Shown piece by piece: positions 36,265-44,396 of a stretch of DNA of 64,000 nucleotides. Made by a program: the position numbers and the translations under genes. How positions within the stretch are numbered: position 1 is the stretch's first letter; each line of letters starts with the position of its first letter. The stretch is from Clostridium tetanomorphum (lineage in GTDB: Bacteria > Bacillota > Clostridia > Clostridiales > Clostridiaceae), in assembly GCF_017873215.1 (NCBI RefSeq), contig NZ_JAGGKA010000013.1, positions 1-64,000 of the forward strand. The letters are read 5' to 3'. The notes below the pieces were generated by a model. That model had not been told where the DNA came from. It was given only the letters and a program-made list of their open reading frames with translations, and made no database searches.

Positions 36265-38076
36265 TTATTGTTCTTCCACATCTATGCCAGCAAGTTTCAT
36301 AAGATATAAGGCATTTCTAGTTGTAGAAATTCCCGGTCTTAATTTATAATCAAAAAATATTTTATTATTTTCATAATACTCTCTAAAATGGTAATTTATA
36401 ACCCAGTTATTTTCCTTTTCTAAGCTTCCTAATTCTAGATCATGAGTTGATACAAACCCTAATACATTTTTATTACTTAATTTATTTATAAGTATTTTAG
36501 CTCCAGTATGTCTATCAATTGAATTGGTACCTTTAAATATTTCATCTAATAAAAAGAAAATAGGTTTGTCTTTATTAACTCCCTCTATAAGCTCTTTAAT
36601 TCTTAATAACTCTCCATAGAAAGAAGATATGTTTTTCTCTAAATTATCACTAATTCTCATACATGTATATATATCCATTAAAGAACAATGAAAGTTTTTT
36701 CCACAAACTGGTGCACCTGTATAAGCTAAAACTAAATTAATTCCAACAGTTCTAAGTAAAGTACTTTTGCCAGACATATTAGAACCTGTAATTAAAATTA
36801 TTTTTTCATTATGTCCTAGGGTTACATCATTCTTTATAGCCTTTTCACTAATTAAAGGATGCGCTATATTCTTACCTTTAACTACAAGTTCTCCTTCTTG
36901 AAAAGTAGGCATACTCCAATCAGGATTATCCTGTGATAATATAGCAAAACTACTCAATGCTTCAAATTCTCCAATAGTTTCAAACCACTTCTTTAAATCA
37001 TCTCCCCAGTTTCTCTTCCACTTTTCTAATTTTATCATTATATGATAATCCCATAAAGCAAGTATATTAAATGGTAAATATAAAAAATTCATTCTATCTG
37101 AAGTTAAATTACTTAAATGAGCTAATTCATTTATCCCTTTAGATGCTTTCGCTTTATGGTCTTTTATAAGATTCTTTTTTATATTCTTTAAATATTCTGA
37201 TTTAAAATTAACTTTTTCTATAAGTTTAATCATTTCATAATAATTTTGTATACTCTTTTTATGTATATATAAAGTATCCAACGCATTAACTCTTTTTCTC
37301 TTAGATATATTTAATATTATAGTCTGTATTAAAATTAATCCTAGTGGCACATAATAGCTTACTCTATTAGTTAAGAAAAACAATAAAATTATTGATATTG
37401 TTATAAGGGGAAGTATTGTAACAATTAATCTTAAATATGGTTTCCCATATACAAAATATCTCTCCTCTGACCACTTTAAAAGTCTTTCTAGGTTGCTTTT
37501 CTTATTTTGTCTTAGCAATCCTTCTCCCCTATATCTTTGTCTCCAACTAATTTTTTTTCCTAATTCTGATATAGCTTTTTGTCTTTTATATATTTCTTCT
37601 ATAGTATAATTAGGTTTTTCTAATGTGTTCTTTAATATTTTTCTTCCAAAAATAGTAGTAGTAGAATTTATATATTGAAAGAGAGAAGCTTTGCCAAATA
37701 TATCTAAATCATTTATGTATGGATGATTCTCATTCATATACTCTTCTCCAGTATCATTAAACTTCTTCCATTTTCCTTCTACTCGGTTTATAGCTTCATT
37801 ATTTATGGAAATTATATTTTCTGTAAGTTCCTTTCCCTTTATTACTTTTTCATGTGTTGTTGCCAATACAAAAAATAATATTAATGTAACCAATAGTATT
37901 AACCCGGCTAAGTAGCTGTTCTCAATTCTATAATAGAAAAAAAGTGTAAATCCTATTCCAGTAATAAATGTTATTAATCTTAGTGCACTGAAAAAATTCA
38001 TAGTTTGAACTTGTTTTTTTAGCAATTTTTCATATCTGTTTTTTCTTTTTAAATATTTTTTCTTAATATCCTCCAA
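36265..38076 (-). CDS. Membrane-anchored MutS-family ATPase
   Basis: A 603-residue protein. The C-terminal third is a MutS domain V ATPase with Walker A GSNMSGKSTLL near residue 432, the signature FYGELLRIKEL, Walker B FFLLDEIFKGTNS and the dimer STHDLEL. The MutS mismatch-recognition domain I is missing. Instead the N-terminal part has two hydrophobic hairpins (about residues 30-72 and 215-262), predicting four membrane segments. Such MutS-like proteins occur in Firmicutes and Bacteroidetes without a known function; a mismatch repair role is unlikely. Confidence 0.88.
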   Translation of the reverse strand: MEDIKKKYLKRKNRYEKLLKKQVQTMNFFSALRLITFITGIGFTLFFYYRIENSYLAGLILLVTLILFFVLATTHEKVIKGKELTENIISINNEAINRVEGKWKKFNDTGEEYMNENHPYINDLDIFGKASLFQYINSTTTIFGRKILKNTLEKPNYTIEEIYKRQKAISELGKKISWRQRYRGEGLLRQNKKSNLERLLKWSEERYFVYGKPYLRLIVTILPLITISIILLFFLTNRVSYYVPLGLILIQTIILNISKRKRVNALDTLYIHKKSIQNYYEMIKLIEKVNFKSEYLKNIKKNLIKDHKAKASKGINELAHLSNLTSDRMNFLYLPFNILALWDYHIMIKLEKWKRNWGDDLKKWFETIGEFEALSSFAILSQDNPDWSMPTFQEGELVVKGKNIAHPLISEKAIKNDVTLGHNEKIILITGSNMSGKSTLLRTVGINLVLAYTGAPVCGKNFHCSLMDIYTCMRISDNLEKNISSFYGELLRIKELIEGVNKDKPIFFLLDEIFKGTNSIDRHTGAKILINKLSNKNVLGFVSTHDLELGSLEKENNWVINYHFREYYENNKIFFDYKLRPGISTTRNALYLMKLAGIDVEEQ

Positions 38077-38183
38077 CTCAATTCATTCTCCTATCTTTTA
38101 TATTCTATATTAACTATATGTATTTATTAACATTATCTCACAACTCATTGTAATTGAAAACATTCTATTATTTTAATAAAATA

Positions 38184-38218
38184 AAAAAGCATGTAGTATA
38201 AATTTCTACATGCTTTTT
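38184..38218 (-). terminator. Terminator of the Met-rich protein gene
   Basis: Perfect 13-bp stem AAAAAGCATGTAG / CTACATGCTTTTT, 9-nt loop, T-runs on both sides. Confidence 0.88.
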
Positions 38219-38231
38219 CATAATTATGTGC

Positions 38232-38564
38232 TTAGTCTTCTTCCCTCATGCATCCCATATCCTCCATTTGACACATTGGATACATCGGGTTCATATATGG
38301 CATTCCCATCATTGGACACATATCCATCATTGGTCCCATACCCATTCCTGGCATTGGACACATTCCCATCATTGGTCCCATACCCATTCCTGGCATTGGA
38401 CACATTCCCATGGTTGGTCCCATACCCATTCCTTGCATTGGATACATTCCCATGGTTGGTCCCATACCCATTTCTGGCATTGAGTACATATCCATATGTG
38501 GATTCATTCCTGCCATCTGGTTTCTGTCCATCATTTCATTCATATCCATTGAATAATTTTCCAT
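38232..38564 (-). CDS. Methionine-rich tandem-repeat protein
   Basis: A 110-residue protein of which 40 residues are methionine. Four tandem 14-residue units of the form GMGMGP(T/M)MGMCPMP occupy residues 31-86, DNA 38307-38474, followed by a shorter degenerate tail with three more cysteines. The start at 38564 (MENYSMD) follows GAGGTG; an upstream ATG is part of that site. No signal peptide. Such Met/Cys spacing suits soft-metal (Cu+) binding or methionine oxidation buffering; a spore coat component is another option. The opposite strand is also open through the repeats, but this strand has the RBS and terminator. Confidence 0.82.
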   Translation of the reverse strand: MENYSMDMNEMMDRNQMAGMNPHMDMYSMPEMGMGPTMGMYPMQGMGMGPTMGMCPMPGMGMGPMMGMCPMPGMGMGPMMDMCPMMGMPYMNPMYPMCQMEDMGCMREED

Positions 38565-38577
38565 AAAGCACCTCATT

Positions 38578-38617
38578 AAATAATTCTAATCACACTTTTA
38601 TTATATTAGAATTATTT
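38578..38617. terminator. Hairpin with T9 run between nitroreductase and Met-rich genes
   Basis: Arms AAATAATTCTAAT (38578-38590) and ATTAGAATTATTT (38605-38617), 14-nt loop. The T-run is on the plus strand although the genes on both sides are on the minus strand. Confidence 0.6.
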
Positions 38618-38669
38618 TTTTTTGTTCATATAACTTCACAAATTATTATTTATTTTCCTAAATATGTAA

Positions 38670-39455
38670 TTATTCTATTGCACTTATAACATAATTTAAA
38701 TTTTCTTTTTCCTTACCTTTTAACTTTTTAAAGTCTAATTTTTTATTAAATATCTCCCCTCCTATATTTAAATGACATAATGCAATACCCGCATCTATCC
38801 TATTCAGTACTTCTAGTTTCTTACCTATAAAATTTCTCTTTACTATATATAAATCTATTTCATTTTCATTTTTAAAAAGTCTCCATGGTTGAAAGTTCAT
38901 TGCAGAAGGTGCTTTTCTTATCATCTCTAGGATATCAATCCATTCTCCATCAAAATTTCCTGAAGCAAATTCCCCCATACTTTTTCTTTTATATCCCTTA
39001 GATATTTTATTAATTATGTCATTTCCTTCTTTTCCATATCCAAAAGCTATAACTATAGTTGGCTTATGATTTTTTGGTATTTCTATTATAGAATCCAGAA
39101 GTTCCTTTTTTATAAAACCTCCAATCCAACAGGTAGCAATATTTAACATAGTAAGTTGTAAAACTATTTTTTCTAATACAAACCCAATATTCTCTAGATA
39201 TCCTTCTTTCTCTTCAGAAGTCACTATTAAATAATGAGGTGCTTTTATTTTTCCATAGCTTCCTATAATACCCTTTGAAATTTTATGTATTTTTTCTCCA
39301 TGTCTGACTACATATATTTTCATATCTATATCATTGTATAATCTAGGAGTATTACTTATAAACTTGTCTAAATTATTAAATACAATTTCTTCTACTGGCT
39401 TGTTAATATATTTTCTTACGGAATGACGTTTATTAATAGCCTCTATAAAATTCAT
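38670..39455 (-). CDS. Nitroreductase-family protein
   Basis: A 261-residue FMN-dependent nitroreductase-fold protein of the longer, internally duplicated type. The N-terminus has RHSVRKY (FMN phosphate contacts), the middle TCWIGGF, and the C-terminal half APSAMNFQPW, the usual NTR flavin loop. Substrate unknown. Sits alone; 36 bp of AT-rich DNA precede the T9 hairpin. Confidence 0.86.
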   Translation of the reverse strand: MNFIEAINKRHSVRKYINKPVEEIVFNNLDKFISNTPRLYNDIDMKIYVVRHGEKIHKISKGIIGSYGKIKAPHYLIVTSEEKEGYLENIGFVLEKIVLQLTMLNIATCWIGGFIKKELLDSIIEIPKNHKPTIVIAFGYGKEGNDIINKISKGYKRKSMGEFASGNFDGEWIDILEMIRKAPSAMNFQPWRLFKNENEIDLYIVKRNFIGKKLEVLNRIDAGIALCHLNIGGEIFNKKLDFKKLKGKEKENLNYVISAIE

Positions 39456-39571
39456 ATATACCCTCCATAAAAATTTCTAGTAATATAATCAATTTTTTCC
39501 AGAACAATTGAAATTTAAACCTAAAACTAGTAAAATAATCTTATATTTAAAATTGAAGGAGGTAACTATAA

Positions 39572-39916
39572 ATGCCTTACATTAATGCTACAGTATCTAC
39601 AAAACTTTCAGAAGAAAAAAGAGAAACTATAAAAGCAAAACTTGGTGAAATAATATGTAAAATACCTGGTAAAAGTGAACAGTGGCTAATGATAAGTTTT
39701 AATGATAATAACTCAATTTATTTTAGAGGAAATATAAAAGAAAAAGCTGCTTTTATTGAAGTAAAAATATACGGAAGTACAAATAGAAAAACTAAAAATG
39801 AAATTGCAAAAGACATCTCTAATGTTTTTGAAGGAGAACTAGGAATACTTAAAGATAATATCTATTTAACTTTTGAAGAAATTCAAGATTGGGCATGGAA
39901 CGGAGCCTTATTTTAA
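39572..39916 (+). CDS. MIF/tautomerase-superfamily protein
   Basis: A 114-residue homologue of macrophage migration inhibitory factor. The start MPYIN puts the catalytic proline at position 1 after Met removal. The end WAWNGALF matches the WxWNG(S/A)xF finish of MIF, and the length fits. The trimeric phenylpyruvate tautomerase fold is expected; role in bacteria not known. Well-spaced GAAGGAGG RBS. Convergent with the nucleotidyltransferase gene; a hairpin at 39926-39965 lies between. Confidence 0.87.
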   Translation: MPYINATVSTKLSEEKRETIKAKLGEIICKIPGKSEQWLMISFNDNNSIYFRGNIKEKAAFIEVKIYGSTNRKTKNEIAKDISNVFEGELGILKDNIYLTFEEIQDWAWNGALF

Positions 39917-39925
39917 TTTTTATAG

Positions 39926-39965
39926 ATATACATTTCTAAGTTAAAATATTAGAAATGTATATCTG
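39926..39965. terminator. Bidirectional terminator
   Basis: AGATATACATTTCTA / TAGAAATGTATATCT, perfect 15-bp stem with 10-nt loop, between two convergent genes. Confidence 0.82.
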
Positions 39966-39992
39966 AATTAATTTCATAATATTCTCTTAAAA

Positions 39993-40679
39993 TTAATTTT
40001 CCTGAATTAATTTTTCACATAATAAATATATACTTTTTAGAATTTCTTCCTCTCTTCCTATATAACTATCTTTTTTATCAATAAGAAAATCTTTATAAAT
40101 ATTTATTGCATTTATTTCATCACTACTTGAAAATTCTTTTAATTTATCTAATTCTAATGGATAAATTCCTGTAGTAGCAGCACATCTATATCTTAACGCC
40201 CACATAAAAGGCTTTAAGATTCTTTTTTGAAGTTTTTTCTTAAATAAAGATTCTTTACTTTCATTAATACATTTAAAATGCCTTATTCCCATAAGAACAT
40301 AGACAATAAGTTTATTACTATTTTCTAAAAATTCTTCCCTTTTAGGATAAGGTACCTTTAAATCCCCATATAATATTTTACCATCAGTATGATATTGTAT
40401 AGAACTATATTCTCTTATAAAAAATGGCATCAAAGCTTCTTCAAAGGATGTACATTGAGGATTTAATTTAGGTTCTTTAGGAAGATTTAAAAGTATTTTC
40501 CCTATTTCATTTAAATCCTTATATTCAACTTTATCTAAAAAAACCCACATATCTATATCGCTAGTGTCCCTTTCCTCTCCCCTAGCATAGCTACCAGTGA
40601 GCAACATACACATTAATCTTTTTTCGAAACATGTTATTAATGCATTCTTAAATTCCTCTATTTTTTTATAAGGATTCAT
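39993..40679 (-). CDS. Nucleotidyltransferase-domain protein
   Basis: A 228-residue protein with an N-terminal pol-beta type nucleotidyltransferase domain: GSYARGEERDTSDIDMWV near residues 26-43 holds the GS motif and the DxD metal site. The C-terminal half is helical, similar in layout to the substrate-binding domain of streptomycin or kanamycin nucleotidyltransferases. No antitoxin gene is next to it. Substrate unknown; calling it a resistance enzyme is not justified. Confidence 0.85.
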   Translation of the reverse strand: MNPYKKIEEFKNALITCFEKRLMCMLLTGSYARGEERDTSDIDMWVFLDKVEYKDLNEIGKILLNLPKEPKLNPQCTSFEEALMPFFIREYSSIQYHTDGKILYGDLKVPYPKREEFLENSNKLIVYVLMGIRHFKCINESKESLFKKKLQKRILKPFMWALRYRCAATTGIYPLELDKLKEFSSSDEINAINIYKDFLIDKKDSYIGREEEILKSIYLLCEKLIQEN

Positions 40680-40719
40680 TTAATCCTCCATTATTAATTA
40701 ATTTGTAAGTTTAAATATA

Positions 40720-41877
40720 TTACTCCTTTTTATATTCTATTCTCCCATTTATAATAGTATACATTGTATTTGTAAGACTATCCAATGGGTTGCCATCAAA
40801 TATTGCTATATCTGCGTCTTTTCCTTTTTCTATACTTCCTACTCTATCTTCTATTCCTATTATTTCTGCAGCATTTATAGTAATTGATTTTAATCCTTCT
40901 TCTAAATTCCATCCTTCTTTTACAGCAAGTCCTGCACACATAGGCAAATATTGTATAGGAATTACTGGATGATCTGTCATTATGGCAACTTTTACACCAA
41001 GATTACTGAGAATTTTTGGAGTAGTAAATGACTTATTCTTCGTTTCAATCTTTCCCTTAAAAGTTAATGTAGGTCCAATTATAGCAGGCACTTGTGCATC
41101 TTTTATATATTCCCCTATAATCTCTCCTTCTGTACAATGATCTAAAGTAATATTTAAATCAAATTCTTTAGCTATTCTTATGGCAGTTAAAATATCATCC
41201 GCTCTATGTGCATGAGCCTTTAGTGGTATTTTCTTTTGTATTACAGGTATTAACGCTTCCATTCTTAAATCTATGTCAAAATTATCTCCTTTAATTTCTG
41301 ATGCATCTTTTCTTTTCTTATAGTTTTTAGCTTTTACTAAAGTTTCTCTTAAAATAGCTGCTGTAGCCATTCTAGTTATTGGTCTTTTTCCCTTTGAATT
41401 ATAAACTCTTTTTGGATTTTCCCCAAAAGCTATTTTCATAGCTGCCGGAGCTTTTAATATCATATCATCTACACATATTCCTTTAGTTTTCATAGCTACA
41501 AATTGTCCACCAACAACATTAGCACTTCCTGGACCTGTCATAACCGTAGTTATTCCCGCTTTAATAGCTTCTTCAAAAGAATGATCTAAAGGATTTATGC
41601 CATCTATTGCCCTTAACTCGGCAGTAACCGGATCTGTAGTTTCATTTATATCATTTCCTTCAAATCCCATTCCCTCTTCTATTAATCCTATATGGCAGTG
41701 CGCATCGATTATACCCGGTATAACCCATCCGCCTTTTGCATCTACTATTTCTGTTTCTTTAGGCACTTGAATATTTTCTCCTATCTCTAATATCTTATTT
41801 TCCTTTATCAATATGCCTCCATTTTCATAAATTTTATCTGCCATAGTAAATATTTTACCATTTTTTATAAATATCAT
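40720..41877 (-). CDS. Metal-dependent amidohydrolase (imidazolonepropionase-like)
   Basis: A 385-residue amidohydrolase-superfamily enzyme. Seen: the first metal motif IDAHCHIG (about residue 60), further ligands in KAHAHRADD and TLDHCTEG, and the Asp in IMTDHPVIP. C-terminal IEKGKDADIAIFDGNP is the standard return to the small beta domain. Substrate not predictable; related clostridial proteins are annotated as imidazolonepropionase-like, but no hut genes are nearby. The start at 41877 is preferred since GGGGGA touches the upstream ATG (41886). Confidence 0.9.
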   Translation of the reverse strand: MIFIKNGKIFTMADKIYENGGILIKENKILEIGENIQVPKETEIVDAKGGWVIPGIIDAHCHIGLIEEGMGFEGNDINETTDPVTAELRAIDGINPLDHSFEEAIKAGITTVMTGPGSANVVGGQFVAMKTKGICVDDMILKAPAAMKIAFGENPKRVYNSKGKRPITRMATAAILRETLVKAKNYKKRKDASEIKGDNFDIDLRMEALIPVIQKKIPLKAHAHRADDILTAIRIAKEFDLNITLDHCTEGEIIGEYIKDAQVPAIIGPTLTFKGKIETKNKSFTTPKILSNLGVKVAIMTDHPVIPIQYLPMCAGLAVKEGWNLEEGLKSITINAAEIIGIEDRVGSIEKGKDADIAIFDGNPLDSLTNTMYTIINGRIEYKKE

Positions 41878-41902
41878 CTTTAACATTCCCCCAGTATAAA
41901 TA

Positions 41903-42277
41903 TTAACTCAAATAAATTTTAATTGGCGGTATATTTTCCTCCTTAAATACTTTCAAATAATATTCTATAAGTTCTAATTCTAAAGACTCATATAATATAT
42001 GATACATTTTCAATTTACCATCTTGACTGAAATTAACCATTTGTTTTTTTATTATTTTATCTATTGAACAGCAAACTATGTTCCAAGTTGATTTATTTGG
42101 TTTTTTATTTTTAGGATTTTCATATCTATGTATTTTAAAATTTTCCATATCATAAATGTACTTTTTCTTCCCTTTTATAAATATAACTACTCTTGTACCT
42201 GTATATTCATTACTTTTAATACAATATTGTCTTATAAAATGTATATGTGACCTTCTTCTATTAGAATATTTACTCAT
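41903..42277 (-). CDS. Small basic protein of unknown function, 124 aa
   Basis: Not recognised. The protein is basic and lysine-rich, with an N-terminus KYSNRRRSHIHF and a C-terminal helix-strand end, no signal peptide or membrane segment. It lies 25 bp upstream of the amidohydrolase gene on the same strand and could be co-transcribed. Confidence 0.65.
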   Translation of the reverse strand: MSKYSNRRRSHIHFIRQYCIKSNEYTGTRVVIFIKGKKKYIYDMENFKIHRYENPKNKKPNKSTWNIVCCSIDKIIKKQMVNFSQDGKLKMYHILYESLELELIEYYLKVFKEENIPPIKIYLS

Positions 42278-42352
42278 AACTATATTTACCTTTCCAACGT
42301 TTCCCTAAAAGCCTATATTAATATTAAGTTATATGAGGTATTATACCATATT

Positions 42353-43024
42353 TTACAACCATTTATTTTTTATAACATAAAGAACAATCAAGTGAATTGG
42401 ATAAAAAGCGTAAAAAGCATATTTTATATTTTTCCCCTTTTGTCCATTATATTTTTTTATTAAAAATAAAGATGTTAAAGATACTGTTTGAAGAAAAATA
42501 TCTAAATTAATAGCCTTTCTATTTAAAAATAGAACCAAAGCACAACTTGCTACTAAATATATATTTAAAATTCCTTGATACTTAACCATTTCCTTAAAAT
42601 CATCTCTGTACTTATAAAAAAAGAAAATAGTTAAAATTCCATATGCACTATAATCAGTATTTAAAATAGTAGATAGAATAATGAAAACTATTAAAATAAA
42701 AATTCTTTTCTTCCTCTCTTCTATTTTATTATAATAATATATATTTATAAATCCCAGAAACAGAGTAAAGAAAATATTTAACTCTTTATATCCAAAGGCC
42801 AAAGAAAAAGGCACCTGTGATATTACAGCAAAAACACCTAACCTTTTCATATAGTTTATTGGATTAGTTGTATGTTCATATCCTATAGTAATCATCCAAG
42901 CAAATATAGGGAAAGCTAGTCTTCCTATAATTCTAAATAAAATATATTGTGGGAATATTATTGTACCCATATGATCTATTAACATAAATATACAAGCTAA
43001 AGTTTTAAGCTGAAAACTACTCAT
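42353..43024 (-). CDS. TraX-family membrane protein
   Basis: A 223-residue polytopic membrane protein with about seven hydrophobic segments. The N-terminus LKTLACIFMLIDHMGTII followed by RIIGRLAFPIFAWM is the hallmark of the TraX family, relatives of which N-acetylate F-pilin in E. coli. In Firmicutes without conjugation genes the role is unknown, perhaps acyl transfer to a cell-surface substrate. No conjugation genes are present around it. Confidence 0.9.
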   Translation of the reverse strand: MSSFQLKTLACIFMLIDHMGTIIFPQYILFRIIGRLAFPIFAWMITIGYEHTTNPINYMKRLGVFAVISQVPFSLAFGYKELNIFFTLFLGFINIYYYNKIEERKKRIFILIVFIILSTILNTDYSAYGILTIFFFYKYRDDFKEMVKYQGILNIYLVASCALVLFLNRKAINLDIFLQTVSLTSLFLIKKYNGQKGKNIKYAFYAFYPIHLIVLYVIKNKWL

Positions 43025-43177
43025 ATAAAAAACCTCTCTAAAATTAATAAAGTTTATTAATTGTTAATATATTTATAATTTAAATTTAATATTTAATATT
43101 TATAATTAATTATACAGGAAATAGAGTAAGTGTACATTATTTTCCTACGTTTTAACAGAACCTCCCCCTTTACTAAA

Positions 43178-43203
43178 TAAAACGGAAGATTTTCCTTCCG
43201 TTT
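43178..43203. terminator. Hairpin with T-rich flanks on both strands
   Basis: Stem AAACGGAAG / CTTCCGTTT, followed by TTTATTTTTT on the plus strand and TTATTT on the minus strand. Confidence 0.65.
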
Positions 43204-43237
43204 TTTATTTTTTAGACTGCCTTTTTTTTAAAAATGT

Positions 43238-43261
43238 CTATAAGCATTGATATGCTTATAG
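43238..43261 (-). terminator. Terminator of the small ORF
   Basis: Perfect 10-bp stem CTATAAGCAT / ATGCTTATAG with a 4-nt loop; minus-strand tail ACATTTTT. Confidence 0.7.
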
Positions 43262-43446
43262 CGATACTTTAAGCAAATATAACATTGTCCTTAGCAAACC
43301 ATAATCTGTTCGTTCATGATTAACAGGAGTCCTTATTAATATTTTATTGTCAAGCTTTTTACTTTCATTGAAAAAGTACAAAAACTTCCTAACAAAATTA
43401 TTATAATTGTAACTGATACAATTTTTAATATACTAGTCTTCTTCAT
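43256..43446 (-). pseudogene. Small secreted/membrane ORF, possibly frameshifted
   Basis: An ATG at 43446 after TAGGAG opens a 36-codon frame (43336-43446) starting MKKTSILKIVSVTIIIILLG, a clear signal peptide or membrane helix with a possible lipobox (LGSFC). The frame stops shortly after a five-A run, while the -1 frame stays open and protein-like for about 26 more codons (ending RTDYGLLRTMLYLLKVSL) and stops inside a terminator hairpin. Either a gene decayed by a one-base change near 43350, or an intact 36-residue peptide. It lies downstream of the structured RNA. Function unknown. Confidence 0.4.
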
Positions 43447-43533
43447 AGACTCCTACCAAAAACATTATATATCCTATCATATAACATTTGTAGAAAATAT
43501 AGTTAAAATATTCATAACAGTTTTTAAAATATA

Positions 43534-43575
43534 ATAGCTGGTTTGTATACTCCCTTATATATACAAACCAGCTAT
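43534..43575 (-). terminator. Terminator of the structured RNA
   Basis: Perfect 16-bp stem ATAGCTGGTTTGTATA / TATACAAACCAGCTAT, 10-nt loop; the minus-strand tail is TATATTTT. Confidence 0.72.
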
Positions 43576-44008
43576 AAAGTAGACTCTAATTCACTTGTAA
43601 ATTCATCGCTAACTATTTGAATTTTCACCCATCCTTTCTACATCAAATACCTAATAATTTAACTTAACATGTAAGTAATAACTTATCACATTTAATATTT
43701 AAATCTTACCTTTATTATTTAAAAACCTCTATAGAAATGAGAATAAATTTAGATTAAATCAAGGGATTTATTATAAGGAATTAGAGTCTACAGGTACCGC
43801 CCCTAATTACCTATCCCATTGGAGGATACCTCCTATCCTAGATTTTAAATTCTATGTGTTTCCCTTAATATTTTGGTGGAATCACCCCTCTTCTTAATGT
43901 AATTATAAATAAGCTTGGACTCAATAAAAGTTAGTTTTAATTAACCTCCTTATACTTATTTATAAAATAGATAAATTTATTTAATTTTTAGATTTTTGAT
44001 TATCTATT
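43534..44008 (-). ncRNA. Candidate structured non-coding RNA or RNA switch (about 475 nt)
   Basis: A consensus promoter starts a minus-strand transcript near 44008 that has no credible ORF and ends in a strong hairpin at 43534. In between is a compact multi-helix domain: closing pairs GAGTC/GACTC (43918-43922 with 43784-43788), a second 7-bp helix (43899-43905 with 43804-43810), and three hairpins inside (GGTG-CACC, TAGA-TCTA, GGAGG-CCTCC). The 3' strand of the closing helix is part of a 14-nt segment (43778-43791) that is perfectly complementary to 43579-43592, just before the terminator. I do not recognise the family: no match in memory to 6S, tmRNA, RNase P, SRP or the common riboswitches. 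Confidence 0.6.
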
Positions 44009-44014
44009 GATATA

Positions 44015-44043
44015 ATCATACAATATTCTGATTATTTTGTCAA
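44015..44043 (-). promoter_or_regulatory. Consensus promoter of the structured RNA
   Basis: Minus strand: TTGACA (44038-44043), exactly 17 bp spacer, TATGAT (44015-44020). One of the best sigma-A promoters visible in the window. Confidence 0.8.
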
Positions 44044-44131
44044 TATGTTTTTTTATTATTTCTATGTACTTTTATAAAAATAATATATATAATATTAATT
44101 GATTTTTAATATACAAAAGGAGGTCCTGAAG

Positions 44132-44341
44132 ATGAAGAATGATTATAAAATGCTCATAGAAGCTTTTGGCTATTCTATTTCCCATATAATAAAAGAAGAT
44201 GATTTAAGTTTAAAATTCTATAAGTCTTTAGATGATGCCTTTCATCAAAGTTTTAATTTAGCAAAAATAAGTGAAGATAATAAAACTCTTCAAATATTTG
44301 ATCAGGATAATGTTCTTTTAGAAACATTAAGATTACCTTAA
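44132..44341 (+). CDS. Small protein of unknown function, 69 aa
   Basis: Starts at the ATG 7 nt behind AAAGGAGG (44115-44122); an in-frame ATG at 44099 lacks a site. The protein (MKNDYKMLIEAFGYS...) is acidic with a short helix-strand-strand layout (FDQDNVLLETLRLP at the end). No known family. A terminator follows at once. It is divergent from the structured RNA promoter. Confidence 0.72.
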   Translation: MKNDYKMLIEAFGYSISHIIKEDDLSLKFYKSLDDAFHQSFNLAKISEDNKTLQIFDQDNVLLETLRLP

Positions 44342-44347
44342 AATTAA

Positions 44348-44387
44348 AGCATATAGTGTTTACAATTTTAAATTCACTATATGCTTA
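44348..44387. terminator. Terminator with GCATATAGTG stem
   Basis: AAGCATATAGTG / CACTATATGCTT pair around a loop of about 16 nt between the small protein gene and the convergent GGDEF-EAL gene. The same stem is found at 58979-59024. Confidence 0.78.
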
Positions 44388-44396
44388 TATTTAAAT

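Larger units (their letters stand above)
43025..44131. other. 1.1-kb interval without an annotated protein; holds a structured RNA and a small ORF
   Basis: From low to high coordinate: a bidirectional hairpin (43178-43203, stem AAACGGAAG/CTTCCGTTT), a small minus-strand ORF with its own terminator (43238-43446), a strong hairpin (43534-43575), a multi-helix domain (43784-43925), and a consensus promoter reading leftward (44015-44043). These elements are listed separately. Confidence 0.7.

Noticed and set aside
38210-38566. Long plus-strand ORFs opposite the Met-rich gene
   Set aside because: Open only because of the 42-bp repeats; no RBS, and RBS and terminator support the minus-strand gene.
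39993-40679. Toxin-antitoxin or aminoglycoside resistance reading of the nucleotidyltransferase
   Set aside because: No adjacent antitoxin/HEPN partner and no substrate-specific motif; only the general fold is supported.
43784-43925. T-box or TPP/SAM/cobalamin riboswitch identity for the structured RNA
   Set aside because: GGGGCGGTACC resembles the T-box only partly (no UGG for the tRNA end, no specifier stem), and no conserved core of the other classes could be found.
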